Source: Sorghum bicolor
Lineage: Eukaryota > Streptophyta > Magnoliopsida > Poales > Poaceae
Length of the DNA: 64,000 bases
Assembly: GCF_000003195.3 (NCBI RefSeq)
Contig: NC_012876.2
Location: 63,420,407-63,484,406, forward strand
Reading direction: 5' to 3'
Under the pieces are notes generated by a model. It was not told the origin of the DNA. It saw only the letters and a program-made list of their open reading frames with translations, and did no database searches. Shown here piece by piece: positions 11,595-21,144 of the stretch (positions within the stretch are counted from its first letter, which is position 1; each line of letters starts with the position of its first letter). Made by a program: the position numbers and the translations under genes.

Positions 11595-12805
11595 ACTGCA
11601 GCTCGCCGGCCGTGGACACACGGCGACCGGCGCAAAACAACCGTGCATGTGTTGCCGTTGCCGTAGTACGTAGCCCCTGCGGAGCCCTCTCTGCTTGCCG
11701 TGGCAGGCGCTGACGGCAAACCCGCCGAGCCGCACCCTCCTCGCTCGTCTCGGCGTCCGGGAGCTGCTAGCTAGCTAGCGCCATGGTAGTACGGCACTTC
11801 CACAGGAACGCTGTGAGGACATCAAACGTCGTCGCGCGCTCCCTGCTGAGGCCCGAAGAAGACGAAGCCCTACACTAGCTAGCTCGTCGGCCGGCCGGCA
11901 GCGCGATGGTACGGTGCGCGAAAGCTCGGCCGCGCGCGGCGGTTGCGCGCCAGCAGCAGCTCGATGATCTATCGCGTGCCCACACCGGCCGCCGGACGCA
12001 CCGTCGGCGCCGCCGCGCCCTGCGCGTCAGCTCGATCTTCTACGGCACAGCGGATGCCCTGGCCCTGGCCGTCCGCCATAGCTAGCTAGCGTGGCACATC
12101 TGCACCGCCAGGATGAAACCCCACCGCATGCCAGCCGCCGCGTCACCTGCACGCGTACGTGCAAGCCAAGTGATAGGGAAAAAAAAATACGTACGACATG
12201 GATGTGCAGACATATGTATGTAGGACAGCAGTACCTGCGCTGGATGTGGACGAGAGGGGAGTCGATCGACGACGACTATGGAGCGGAGGACGTGGCAGCA
12301 GCAGGAAAGTGTCACCGTCGTCAACACTCCAATAGCCCAGTCCAGTATATCGACAAGAAGAACCATCAAGCTGTTGACGGCCCAGTTTCAAGGAAGAGAA
12401 GTCGAAAATAAACCCAACATGAACGTATTCGGCCCAGACTAAGCGAAGTGAGGCAACAGGCCCTACGTGGCCCAGAATGGGAGTCAGCCCGTGTCGGCTC
12501 CTCCTGGTAACGGCTGAGGAGGGGAGAGGAGATGAGCTCGAACTTGGTCATCTCTCTGAACCGTGCCTAGCTAGGGGGCGACGGCGGGCAGCGGCGAGCC
12601 TGGCCAATGACGGCGAACCGAGACCTTGATCCACACACTACCTAATATATTTGAGATTCGTAGCATTCCTCCTAGTAGTTTGGTTACAGAAAGTCAAAGA
12701 AGAGCGCTCCTCAAGGCATGGCAAAGGGCAGTGCACACCGAGTCTCTGAAGTCCTCGAGGCGGCGGACGTCGGCATCAGCCTCGGCGAACACGCGCCCTC
12801 CGAGC
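11595..12805 (-). pseudogene. Inverted BAHD acyltransferase pseudogene
   Basis: Read on the minus strand, two blocks (about 11595-12150 and 12690-12805) match parts of the BAHD gene at 21145-22419. Shared landmarks are the stretch encoding FLWKCRTTA (around 11800), the [12 protein letters not shown] region (around 11890-11950), the segment before the HXXXD motif (around 12095-12160) and the [16 protein letters not shown] region (around 12735-12790). Many indels break every frame. About 540 bp of unrelated sequence separates the blocks where the gene has under 100 bp. The lineage is a head-to-head inverted duplicate of the BAHD gene that decayed. Confidence 0.85.
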
Positions 12806-13264
12806 TGAGGTGCACTCAACGGCCTAGTTCGTTTCTTCAAGATTGAAGGCCTAGAACAATTTCTAGTTGAATTGGTTCACAAATTTATATAAGGAGTAAA
12901 ATACACTGGCGGCCCTTTAACTTGTCAGCCTGTGCCACTTTGGTCCATGAATTTGCAAACCCGAAAAAGTGACCCCTGAACTTGTCCGTCTGTGCCACTT
13001 TGGTCCATGAACTTGCAAACGCGAAAAAGTGCCCCCTAAACTTGTCGACCTGTGCCACCTTGGTCCATGAACATGCAAATACGAAAATAACACCAGTTGC
13101 ATGGCACTGTTCTGCCACGTGGTCGCCTCTGGTAGGCCATGCATGGCACCCAGCTGATATCAACACCATAAACAGTGCCACCTCTGAGATGGAAAAGCCG
13201 CCTAGCTCGTCTCAAGCATCTGCTTCTTCGCCACCTCTGCCCATGCCCCGTGCTTCGATAGGTA
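12806..13264. repeat. Tandem repeat of about 62 bp (three units) and flank
   Basis: Units start near 12914, 12976 and 13038 and share the core TGTGCCACTTTGGTCCATGA. They follow a GAGTAAAATACACTGG tip that resembles a MULE terminus, so this may be the end of a decayed Mutator-like element. No other end was found. The remainder up to 13264 has no recognised feature. Confidence 0.6.
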
Positions 13265-13525
13265 CTCCCTCCCTTCCGTTCCAAATTATAAGTCATTTTA
13301 AAAATTTTAGAAAATTAAAGTTTTTCAAGTTCGACCAAATTTATATAGTAAAATAATAATATTTTTTACCAACCAAGTATCATTAGATTATTTGTTAGTT
13401 ATATTTTCATAGTATACCTATTTTATGACATAAATTTTTATATTTCTCTCTATATTTTTTGTCAAACTTGAAAATGTTTTACTCTCCAAGATTCTTGGAA
13501 TGACTTATAATTTGGAACGGAGAAG
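13265..13525. mobile_element. Stowaway-type MITE
   Basis: About 261 bp, flanked by TA on both sides, with inverted ends CTCCCTCCCTTCCGTTCC and the complement of CTTCTCCGTTCCAAATTA. This is the usual grass Stowaway (Tc1/mariner) architecture. Confidence 0.88.
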
Positions 13526-13683
13526 TACAAAATAATTCCTTTTCGGTTGCCCTAGAACCCTCAGCAATTTTTTCCATGATGCTGCTGCGTGCTGTTCGTC
13601 CCTTGGTGGTTCCCTGCAACCATGCATGGGAGCATTCGTGGCTTTATGTATATGTTGTTGTGTGCCACTTGTATCCGCTTTAA

Positions 13684-13737
<54 letters not shown>

Positions 13738-13820
13738 TACTACTACTACTACTACTACTATTATTATTACTACTACTATTATTACTACTACTACTATTAT
13801 TATTATTATTATTATTATTA
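13684..13820. repeat. Compound (ATT)n/(ACT)n microsatellite
   Basis: About 45 trinucleotide units: ATT run, ACT run, mixed middle, ATT run. It can form poly-Leu, poly-Ile or poly-Asn frames that are not genes. Confidence 0.95.
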
Positions 13821-14190
13821 GGAAGATAAAGATAGTGTGACTGCACAGAGGATTTGACCTTAGTACAGGGCTAATGTGTGTTGTCAAAGCACACAATTTC
13901 GGCTACATCTTTTTCTCCCCTACATCTCGTTTAAATTGCATCTCTCAACCTACGCTACGCCCTGTCGCCGCCGGAAGTCGCCCAAGGCCGTCGTACTCTG
14001 GTGCATCGTCAGTCTTGCTTGTAGCACGCAAGAAGTAGCTTCTCGCCAGCGTGGCTGGTCGGCGGCCGTGCGCCGTGTGTGGGGCGAGCAGCTGGCAGTC
14101 TTAGGATGGCGATTGGCCTGGATGGCCGACATGGTGGCTTTAATTAGGGTTCAGTTACTCTGGATCTGGATGTGAGCAAGTATTATGGTG

Positions 14191-14320
14191 GGCTGTAAGC
14201 TGGCTAAATGCTGATGTGGAGGAGAGAAGGGAGGAGAGAGAGGAGAAGTAGGCTGTAGACACAAAAACCAAAAAACTTTGTGAGAGATAAGTGGAGAAAG
14301 CTGTAAGAAACCTTACAGCC
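14191..14320. mobile_element. Short MITE-like element
   Basis: About 130 bp bounded by GGCTGTAAG and its inverted copy CTTACAGCC. The purine-rich interior contains no frame. The family is not assigned. Confidence 0.5.
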
Positions 14321-15360
14321 AACAAGTTGCCTGTATTATTAAACTTCCTCTTATAGTCGTTGGATGGAAAATCTGATGGCTAATAGAAACCAAAACTTAA
14401 ACAAATGATTGAAAAAAAAGATGCTGATGCAACGACTCGAACTTGGCTATTTATGTTATTATTATTACATTACAAAATAAAAGTAACTATCTTTGCATGG
14501 ACTAACCATACATTCCCTATATATATAGGTTCCAGCTTGATTTGGTACACGTGTTCCATTAGTTAAAGGAACACGCTGAAGCTCTATATACCCATTGCGC
14601 TCCACAGCTTTTAAAGAGAGCGTACCATGTACCATGTTGGCTGCTAAGGCTTAGAGCCTATAAATATTAGTATTATATGTGTCTTTGATGGCGCCTCTCC
14701 ATCTTTGTTGGATGCCCAAGAGTTTTTTCAATGAAGAGCTGCGAATGTGTGATGTTTTGCTAGAGTTTGGGAACATAAAAAAAAAATCTTTGGTCGTGTG
14801 GAAGTGGTAGAATAATTTATCATAATGGTGGGGTCGTATTTGTTGTTTGGATTGAATATAAATCTTTATTTTCATGACCGTCTTTTATCTCCGATAGTTG
14901 AGGATTATCTTGTATGGGTTTATTTACTCTTTTTTCTCTAATATATAAAATACGTAGCTCTTGATAAAAAAACTTAATAATACAATCAATTTTTTAACCT
15001 GGATGTTTTATTTAGAAGAAACCACGGTTCTTTTAACATCAGAACTTTGCACGCCATATTTTATTTTATTTTATTTTAATTCCGGCCTGCATGCTTTGCT
15101 ACCTCACCAAAGCTATAGCGCCCACGTCACGTGACAAAAAAAAAACACCCACGAGAGCGCTGCTTGTGCCTGAGATATATCGATCGACACATCGTACACA
15201 GAGGCCCAACTGTGTATCGGTGTCAGAGGCGTTCACACATAGAGGTAGCTAGGTCGAGATATATATACAGTATATAAGATATAGTTAAGTATGTATAGTC
15301 GTACAATGTATAGATATAGATGAACAGTGTAGTCCCTGCGCGTGAATGAGTGGATATATA
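14321..15360. other. Intergenic, AT-rich
   Basis: No gene seen. It contains short AT-rich runs, a (TTTTA)n stretch near 15060-15080 and several GATATAT runs near 15170-15360. Confidence 0.45.
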
Positions 15361-15362
15361 AG

Positions 15363-15566
15363 GGCACTCACAATGCAGACTCTATTATAGAGTCTAAAGT
15401 TATTTATTACCTCGAATAATGTGGACTTGGAGTCTAAATAAGACTTGGAGTCTTATTTTTTCCACCTCTTTCTTCAATAAATATGCTGCCACATCAGCAA
15501 AATACCATAAATAATATGTAATTAAGTGTTTTGGACTCTGTGATAGAGTCTTGCATTGTGAGTGCC
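15363..15566. mobile_element. MITE with GGCACTCACAATGC termini
   Basis: About 204 bp with nearly perfect inverted ends (GGCACTCACAATGCA and TTGCATTGTGAGTGCC). The internal repeat GACTCTAT/ATAGAGTC strengthens a hairpin. It lies about 120 bp upstream of the BAHD start codon, inside the probable promoter. Confidence 0.75.
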
Positions 15567-15815
15567 AAAGGGGCTCTTCTCTTGGCTTCACAAGCTAGCT
15601 ACTAGTGCATATTGAAGTTCACGTTGCGCATTGAACTTCATTTCACAAGCTAGTACAGTACTTCTTACTGTAGAAACGCAGCACGCATGGCCACATTCTT
15701 GACGACGTCGACCGCCGGATTGAAGTTTACCGTGCGCAGGCAACCGGCAGTCCTGGTGGCGCCGGCGGCGCCAACTCCGCGCGAGCTGAAGCGGCTGTCG
15801 GACATAGATGACCAG

Positions 15816-15820
15816 GAAGG
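15816..15820. repeat. Target-site duplication GAAGG (left copy)
   Basis: GAAGG directly precedes the 5' LTR and recurs at 21145-21149 after the 3' LTR, as left by Ty3/Gypsy integrase. Confidence 0.95.
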
Positions 15821-16074
15821 TGTTATGTCTAGTGGGCCGTGGGCCGTAGCTGTGCTGTTCTAGGCCCAATAGCTCTGAGTAGAGTCGGCGCTCCAGGGTG
15901 GGCAGTTATAAGCCACCCTGTCGCCTGTAACAAACCATGGAAGAACAGATACTCTGCATCCCCATTCTATGAACTCACCTCCCTCTCGGAATTCAGCCGA
16001 GATCCATCTTGTTCTTCCCAAATTCTTGCTACGTTTCCCTCCCAAACTCTATTCAGTTATCTAGGATCGTTACA
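15821..16074 (+). repeat. 5' LTR
   Basis: Starts TGTTATG and ends CGTTACA, i.e. TG...CA. It carries the element promoter; TTATAAG at about 15905-15911 is a candidate TATA box. Confidence 0.95.
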
Positions 16075-16092
16075 TTTGGTATCTGGAGCCTT
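16075..16092 (+). promoter_or_regulatory. Primer-binding site
   Basis: Right after the LTR comes TGGTATC followed by TGGAGCC. This resembles the complement of the 3' end of plant initiator tRNA-Met with a small central difference from the usual TGGTATCAGAGCC. Confidence 0.7.
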
Positions 16093-16171
16093 GTGATTTG
16101 GGGAGAAATTCTTTTTTCTCGAATCGCTGGCGCCGAAGAAGAAGACCAACCCGCCGAAGTATCATCTGGAG

Positions 16172-19100
16172 ATGGCGGCGTCCGTGGAATCCCTGAAGAC
16201 GACGCTGGACGCCATGGCGCAGCAGTTCAAGGGTTTCCAGGAGATGATGGCAACCTCCCTGGACAAACTGAGTGCGCTGGAGTCATGGCGTACCACGGCG
16301 GAGGAGTCCATGGATTCGCTGCTGCGACGATCTACAGAGACGTCAACGCAGATGGCTGAGACGGTGGCTCGCATCACGACCTTGGAGCTCCGACCACCTC
16401 CGCCGCCTCCGCCTCCTCCTCCTCCGCTTCCATGGGGTCTACATCCGCCTCCCCCGCCTCCACCACCACCGCGGGCTGGGGGGATCGATCTCAACGTCGC
16501 AGCCGCGGCCTCGTGCAGTGCGACGCCGCCGCTAGACGACATGCCCAGGGGGCCCGGCGCGAGCGGAGGTGTGCTCGGCCACCCTCCGCTTCACAACCTT
16601 CACGGTACGCCTGTCGGTTTTCATGCTCAAGTTCATGCATCTGAGGATTCAGTTCACCATCCTCCCTTTCCGAAAATAGAGTTTCCCAAATTCGATGGCA
16701 CTAACCCCCGTTGGTGGCGGGATCAATGCGAGGTTTACTTCGAGGTCTACTCGGTGCCGCCATCGATGCGGACAAGGTTCGCGGCGCTCAATTTCAAGGG
16801 GCCCGCGGCGGCGTGGCTGCAGACAATCCAGCGTCGTGGGCGCATCGATGATTGGGATCGTCTGTGCGAACTGGTCATGACCAAGTTCGACAAGGACCAG
16901 TACGAGATTCTTCTACGCCAACTTCACACGCTGAAGCAGACGGCATCGGTGACGAACTACCATGCCGAGTTCGAGAAGCTTGTACATGGTGTGCTACTCT
17001 ACAATTCAGCCATCGACGACACCTTCTTTGTCACACGCTTTGTGGGCGGCCTGCGCGACGACATCAGGTCGGCAATACTTCTCCATAGACCTCGTGATGT
17101 CGATTCTGCGAGTGCTCTGGCCCTGATTCAAGAGCAGGAGATTGAAGGGGGGCGTGCCAAATCCTCTTGGCGGGATTTCACCAGAGGAGTGCCCCGTGCA
17201 GCGGAGAAGGGCAAGTCAGTGGAACCAGTGAAACAGAACACTCAGAGAGCGGAGACTGATGATAAGTTGGCTGGACTGAAGTCATATAGGCGCCGTAATG
17301 GCCTATGCTTCAAATGTGGGGAAAAATGGAGCCCAGCCCATACATGTCCCCCACATATTTCTCTTCATGTGTTGGAAGAGATTTTGGATGCATTGGATAT
17401 TGTGGACACAGTGGACGATCAGGACAGTGATGAGGAAGTCACACCACAACAGGAGGTGTTGGCAGTGATGCCTGCTCCCAATGCACAGAAAGTTCATCGG
17501 CAGACCTTGAAACTGTTGGGGCAGATCGGGAAACATAAGGTGTTGATTTTGGTTGACTCTGGCAGCATTGGGACATTTGTTAGCGAGCAGCTTGTTAAGC
17601 AGTTGAAGTTACCAACACTCTCTTGTACAGCCAGCACTTTTCGAGCAGCAGATGGAGGAGTGATGTTGTGTGATCGTTCTGTGTCCCAACTGAAATGGTT
17701 TATTCAGGGACATAGTTTTGTCTCTGAGGCTAAGGTGCTGCCACTTAAATGCTATGATTTGATCTTGGGTGAAGATTGGCTAGAAGAATTTAGTCCTATG
17801 CTCATTGATTACAAGCTCAAGACAATGCAGATAACTCATCAAGGGAAGCAAATTCAGCTGCAAGGAGTTATTGACAACTCTACTGTTTGCACCCCAGTCA
17901 GTGCTCACAAACTCAAAGGTCTTTTGAAGCATGGTGCAGTGTCACACTGTATTCAGATGACAGTACCTTCATCTCAGTCGATAAGCTCTGTTCAAGAAGA
18001 GGAGCAGGACTTGTCACAAGAATTTCCACCTCCTGTTACTGCATTGTTAGAACAATTCAATCATTTGTTTGCTGAGCCGAGTGGATTGCCTCCTACAAGG
18101 CCTGCTGATCATAGGATTCCATTGATACCTGGAGCCCAGCCAGTCAAAGTAAGACCATACAGGTATTCTCCAGTTCAGAAAACTGAGATTGAGTCTCAAC
18201 TCAAGAAAATGCTTGCTCAAGGAGTTATTAGGCCCAGTACTAGTTCCTTTGCCTCTCCGGTGCTGTTAGTGCGTAAGAAGGATGGTACTTGGCGTTTTTG
18301 CATAGATTATAGACATCTCAATGCGATTACAGTCAAGCACAAGCATCCGATGCCGGTGGTTGATGAGTTGCTAGATGAATTGGCCGGTTCTAAATGGTTC
18401 ACTAAGTTGGATTTCAGATCTGGTTATCATCAGATTTGTATGGCTGCAGGAGAGGAGTATAAGACAGCCTTTAGAACACATAATGGTCTATTTGAGTTCC
18501 TGGTAATGCCTTTTGGTCTCACAAATGCTCCAGCTACATTTCAGAGTTATATGAACATCATCTTTGCTGATTTGTTGAGGAAAGGAGTATTGGTTTTCAT
18601 GGATGACATCCTTATATACTCCAGGACTTTGGAGGAGCACACTGTTTTGCTGAAACAGGTATTGGAGATTTTGCAGCAACACCAATTCTTTATAAAGAAA
18701 TCTAAGTGCTCCTTTGCAAAGAACTCAGTGGAATATTTAGGCCATGTCATATCTGAGTCTGGGGTTGCTACTGATAAATCTAAGATCCTAGCAGTATCCT
18801 CTTGGCCCACTCCAAAGTCAGTTAAGCAGCTCAGAGGATTCCTTGGGTTAACTGGATATTATAGAAAATTCATAAAGCATTATGGGTTGATAAGTAGACC
18901 TCTCACTGACTTGTTGAAGAAGAATGTTCAGTTTCAGTGGACCGCTCTAGCTCAAGATGCATTCCAGACCTTGAAACAAAAACTTATATCAGCTCCAGTC
19001 CTGGCTGTACCAGATTTCACACAACCATTTGTCATTGAAACAGATGCAAGTGATATGGGGGTTGGAGCAGTGCTGATGCAGAACCAACATCCTGTGGCAT

Positions 19101-20845
19101 ATTTGAGTAAAGCGTTGGGACCAAGGAATCAGGCATTGTCTGTATATGAAAAGGAATGTCTTGCAATTCTCTTGGCCATTGAGAAGTGGAGAACCTATAT
19201 TCAGCACAAGCCATTTGTCATTAAGACTGACCATCGGAGTCTGCAACACCTTACTGAGCAAAGATTGTCCAATAAATTGCAACACAAAGCAATGATGAAA
19301 ATGATGGATTTGCAGTATACCATCCAATACAAGAAAGGAGTCAACAATGCAGCAGCTGATGCCCTTTCTAGATGCGAACACAGTCAGGAGGTGCAGGCAA
19401 TTTCTGAATGTATCCCAGCTTGGATACAGAATCTCAAAGAAGGTTATGATGATGATGATCACGCCAAGAAATTGATGACTGAGTTAACCTTAGCTCCCAA
19501 TAGTCAATCTGATTATGTGCTGCAGGATGGAGTCATCAGGTTTAAAGGCAGAGTGTGGGTTGGAAATAATAGGACAGCCCAACATCACATTTTGGTGGCT
19601 ATGCATGATAGTGGATTGGGTGGTCATTCGGGTACCAATGCAACGTATGCAAGAATCAAGCAACTTTTTGCTTGGCCTAATATGAAACAATCTGTCCAGG
19701 ACTTTGTCAAACAATGTCAGACTTGTCAGCAGGCCAAGACTGAAAGAATCAACAAGCCTGGTCTCTTAGATCCCTTGCCCATACCTGAACAAGCATGGGA
19801 AATGATAAGCACGGATTTTGTTGAAGGGCTACCAAATTCAGATAATTTCAATGCATTATTGGTAGTCATCGATAAACTGACAAAGTATGGGCACTTTATA
19901 CCAATAAAACATCCATTCACTGCATTGCAAGTTGCACAGTTATTCATGAACAATGTCTATAAGTTACATGGGTTGCCCAAGACAATCATATCTGACAGAG
20001 ACCGGGTGTTCACTAGTGCGGTCTGGCAACAGCTGTTTCGATTGTCAGACACCAAACTGATGATGAGTTCTTCATATCATCCCCAAACCGATGGCCAAAC
20101 AGAGCGACTCAACCAGTGTGTTGAAGGATTTCTCAGGTGCACAGTCCATTCCTGTCCGCGACAGTGGAGTAAGTGGATTTCAGTCGCAGAGTTTTGGTAC
20201 AATACATCAGTTCATTCAGCACTAGGCAAGTCGCCATTTGAAGTATTGTATGGTTATACTCCTCGTCAGTTGGGAATTTCAAACCTGCAGCTGTGTACTG
20301 TGCCGGATTTGGAACAGTGGTTGACTGATCGGGAATTGCTATCTCAGCTGATCAAGCAGCAGTTGGCCCGAGCTCAGCAGAGGATGAAGTCACAAGCTGA
20401 CAAGCATCGTACGGAACGGGTATTCAAAGAGGGTGATTCTGTATTCCTCAAGTTGCAACCTTATGTGCAGTCATCAGTGGCAAACAGATCCAATCAAAAA
20501 CTCTCATTCAGGTACTATGGTCCATACAAAATTCTGCAACGTGTGGGCAAGGTGGCATATAAGTTGGAACTTCCAGCCGACGCTAAGATTCACCCAGTGG
20601 TGCATGTGTCTCAACTCAAGCCGCATGTGCCTTCTGAGACACAAGTTAGTGCTGATCTCAACACGGTGGGCTCTGATCCATACTGTATTCCTTGGCCACG
20701 GAAGATTTTGGATCGTCGTTCGGTGATGCGTGGAGCAACTGTGGTACCCCAACTATTGATTCAATGGGATCATTTACCACCAGAGATGGCGACGTGGGAG
20801 GATGCTCTGGATTTGCCGGCGCAGTTTCAAGACATCAGTGGCTGA
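16172..20845 (+). CDS. Ty3/Gypsy gag-pol polyprotein, intact frame
   Basis: A single 1557-codon frame with ATG start. Domains in order: an N-terminal predicted coiled coil (residues 1-75); two long proline runs (about 75-105); gag capsid (about 165-300); a zinc knuckle CFKCGEKWSPAHTC (about 379); protease with DSG (about 461); reverse transcriptase with catalytic FMDD (about 809); RNase H starting near ETDAS (about 954); integrase with an HHCC zinc domain (H-H...CQTC, about 1145-1190) and the D, D, E residues near TDF (about 1212), SDRDR (about 1272) and QTERL (about 1310); and a chromodomain-like C-terminus (LIQWDHLPPEMATWED). No stop or frameshift is present, so the copy may be coding-competent. 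It would act in cytoplasmic particles and then the nucleus. Confidence 0.96.
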   Translation: MAASVESLKTTLDAMAQQFKGFQEMMATSLDKLSALESWRTTAEESMDSLLRRSTETSTQMAETVARITTLELRPPPPPPPPPPPLPWGLHPPPPPPPPPRAGGIDLNVAAAASCSATPPLDDMPRGPGASGGVLGHPPLHNLHGTPVGFHAQVHASEDSVHHPPFPKIEFPKFDGTNPRWWRDQCEVYFEVYSVPPSMRTRFAALNFKGPAAAWLQTIQRRGRIDDWDRLCELVMTKFDKDQYEILLRQLHTLKQTASVTNYHAEFEKLVHGVLLYNSAIDDTFFVTRFVGGLRDDIRSAILLHRPRDVDSASALALIQEQEIEGGRAKSSWRDFTRGVPRAAEKGKSVEPVKQNTQRAETDDKLAGLKSYRRRNGLCFKCGEKWSPAHTCPPHISLHVLEEILDALDIVDTVDDQDSDEEVTPQQEVLAVMPAPNAQKVHRQTLKLLGQIGKHKVLILVDSGSIGTFVSEQLVKQLKLPTLSCTASTFRAADGGVMLCDRSVSQLKWFIQGHSFVSEAKVLPLKCYDLILGEDWLEEFSPMLIDYKLKTMQITHQGKQIQLQGVIDNSTVCTPVSAHKLKGLLKHGAVSHCIQMTVPSSQSISSVQEEEQDLSQEFPPPVTALLEQFNHLFAEPSGLPPTRPADHRIPLIPGAQPVKVRPYRYSPVQKTEIESQLKKMLAQGVIRPSTSSFASPVLLVRKKDGTWRFCIDYRHLNAITVKHKHPMPVVDELLDELAGSKWFTKLDFRSGYHQICMAAGEEYKTAFRTHNGLFEFLVMPFGLTNAPATFQSYMNIIFADLLRKGVLVFMDDILIYSRTLEEHTVLLKQVLEILQQHQFFIKKSKCSFAKNSVEYLGHVISESGVATDKSKILAVSSWPTPKSVKQLRGFLGLTGYYRKFIKHYGLISRPLTDLLKKNVQFQWTALAQDAFQTLKQKLISAPVLAVPDFTQPFVIETDASDMGVGAVLMQNQHPVAYLSKALGPRNQALSVYEKECLAILLAIEKWRTYIQHKPFVIKTDHRSLQHLTEQRLSNKLQHKAMMKMMDLQYTIQYKKGVNNAAADALSRCEHSQEVQAISECIPAWIQNLKEGYDDDDHAKKLMTELTLAPNSQSDYVLQDGVIRFKGRVWVGNNRTAQHHILVAMHDSGLGGHSGTNATYARIKQLFAWPNMKQSVQDFVKQCQTCQQAKTERINKPGLLDPLPIPEQAWEMISTDFVEGLPNSDNFNALLVVIDKLTKYGHFIPIKHPFTALQVAQLFMNNVYKLHGLPKTIISDRDRVFTSAVWQQLFRLSDTKLMMSSSYHPQTDGQTERLNQCVEGFLRCTVHSCPRQWSKWISVAEFWYNTSVHSALGKSPFEVLYGYTPRQLGISNLQLCTVPDLEQWLTDRELLSQLIKQQLARAQQRMKSQADKHRTERVFKEGDSVFLKLQPYVQSSVANRSNQKLSFRYYGPYKILQRVGKVAYKLELPADAKIHPVVHVSQLKPHVPSETQVSADLNTVGSDPYCIPWPRKILDRRSVMRGATVVPQLLIQWDHLPPEMATWEDALDLPAQFQDISG

Positions 20846-20875
20846 CGATGACACAGCTTGAGGACAAGCTGTTGG

Positions 20876-20890
20876 TTAAGGAGGGGCGAG
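20876..20890 (+). promoter_or_regulatory. Polypurine tract
   Basis: AAGGAGGGGCGAG abuts the 3' LTR and is the expected plus-strand priming site. Confidence 0.75.
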
Positions 20891-21144
20891 TGTTATGTCT
20901 AGTGGGCCGTGGGCCGTAGCTGTGCTGTTCTAGGCCCAATAGCTCTGAGTAGAGTCGGCGCTCCAGGGTGGGCAGTTATAAGCCACCCTGTCGCCTGTAA
21001 CAAACCATGGAAGAACAGATACTCTGCATCCCCATTCTATGAACTCACCTCCCTCTCGGAATTCAGCCGAGATCCATCTTGTTCTTCCCAAATTCTTGCT
21101 ACGTTTCCCTCCCAAACTCTATTCAGTTATCTAGGATCGTTACA
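20891..21144 (+). repeat. 3' LTR
   Basis: 254 bp, identical by eye to 15821-16074. It is followed by GAAGG (21145-21149) and then the rest of the BAHD gene. Confidence 0.95.

Larger units (their letters stand above)
15821..21144 (+). mobile_element. Reina-type Ty3/Gypsy LTR retrotransposon, complete
   Basis: 5324 bp: 254-bp LTRs, primer-binding site, one long gag-pol frame, polypurine tract, and a perfect 5-bp target duplication. The small size, short LTRs and C-terminal chromodomain-like segment fit the Reina clade of plant chromoviruses. By eye the two LTRs are identical over all 254 bases, so the insertion is very recent. It sits sense to the BAHD gene it interrupts. Confidence 0.95.

Noticed and set aside
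13626..13829. Poly-leucine or poly-isoleucine frames
   Set aside because: They are translations of the ATT/ACT microsatellite in several frames and strands, not genes.
16162..16542. Minus-strand glycine-rich frame opposite the start of gag
   Set aside because: Shadow of the proline-coding repeats of gag on the other strand.
21079..21144. LTR-supplied N-terminus for the BAHD gene
   Set aside because: The frame is open from the LTR into the gene, but the apparent first codon is TTG and no in-frame ATG exists there.
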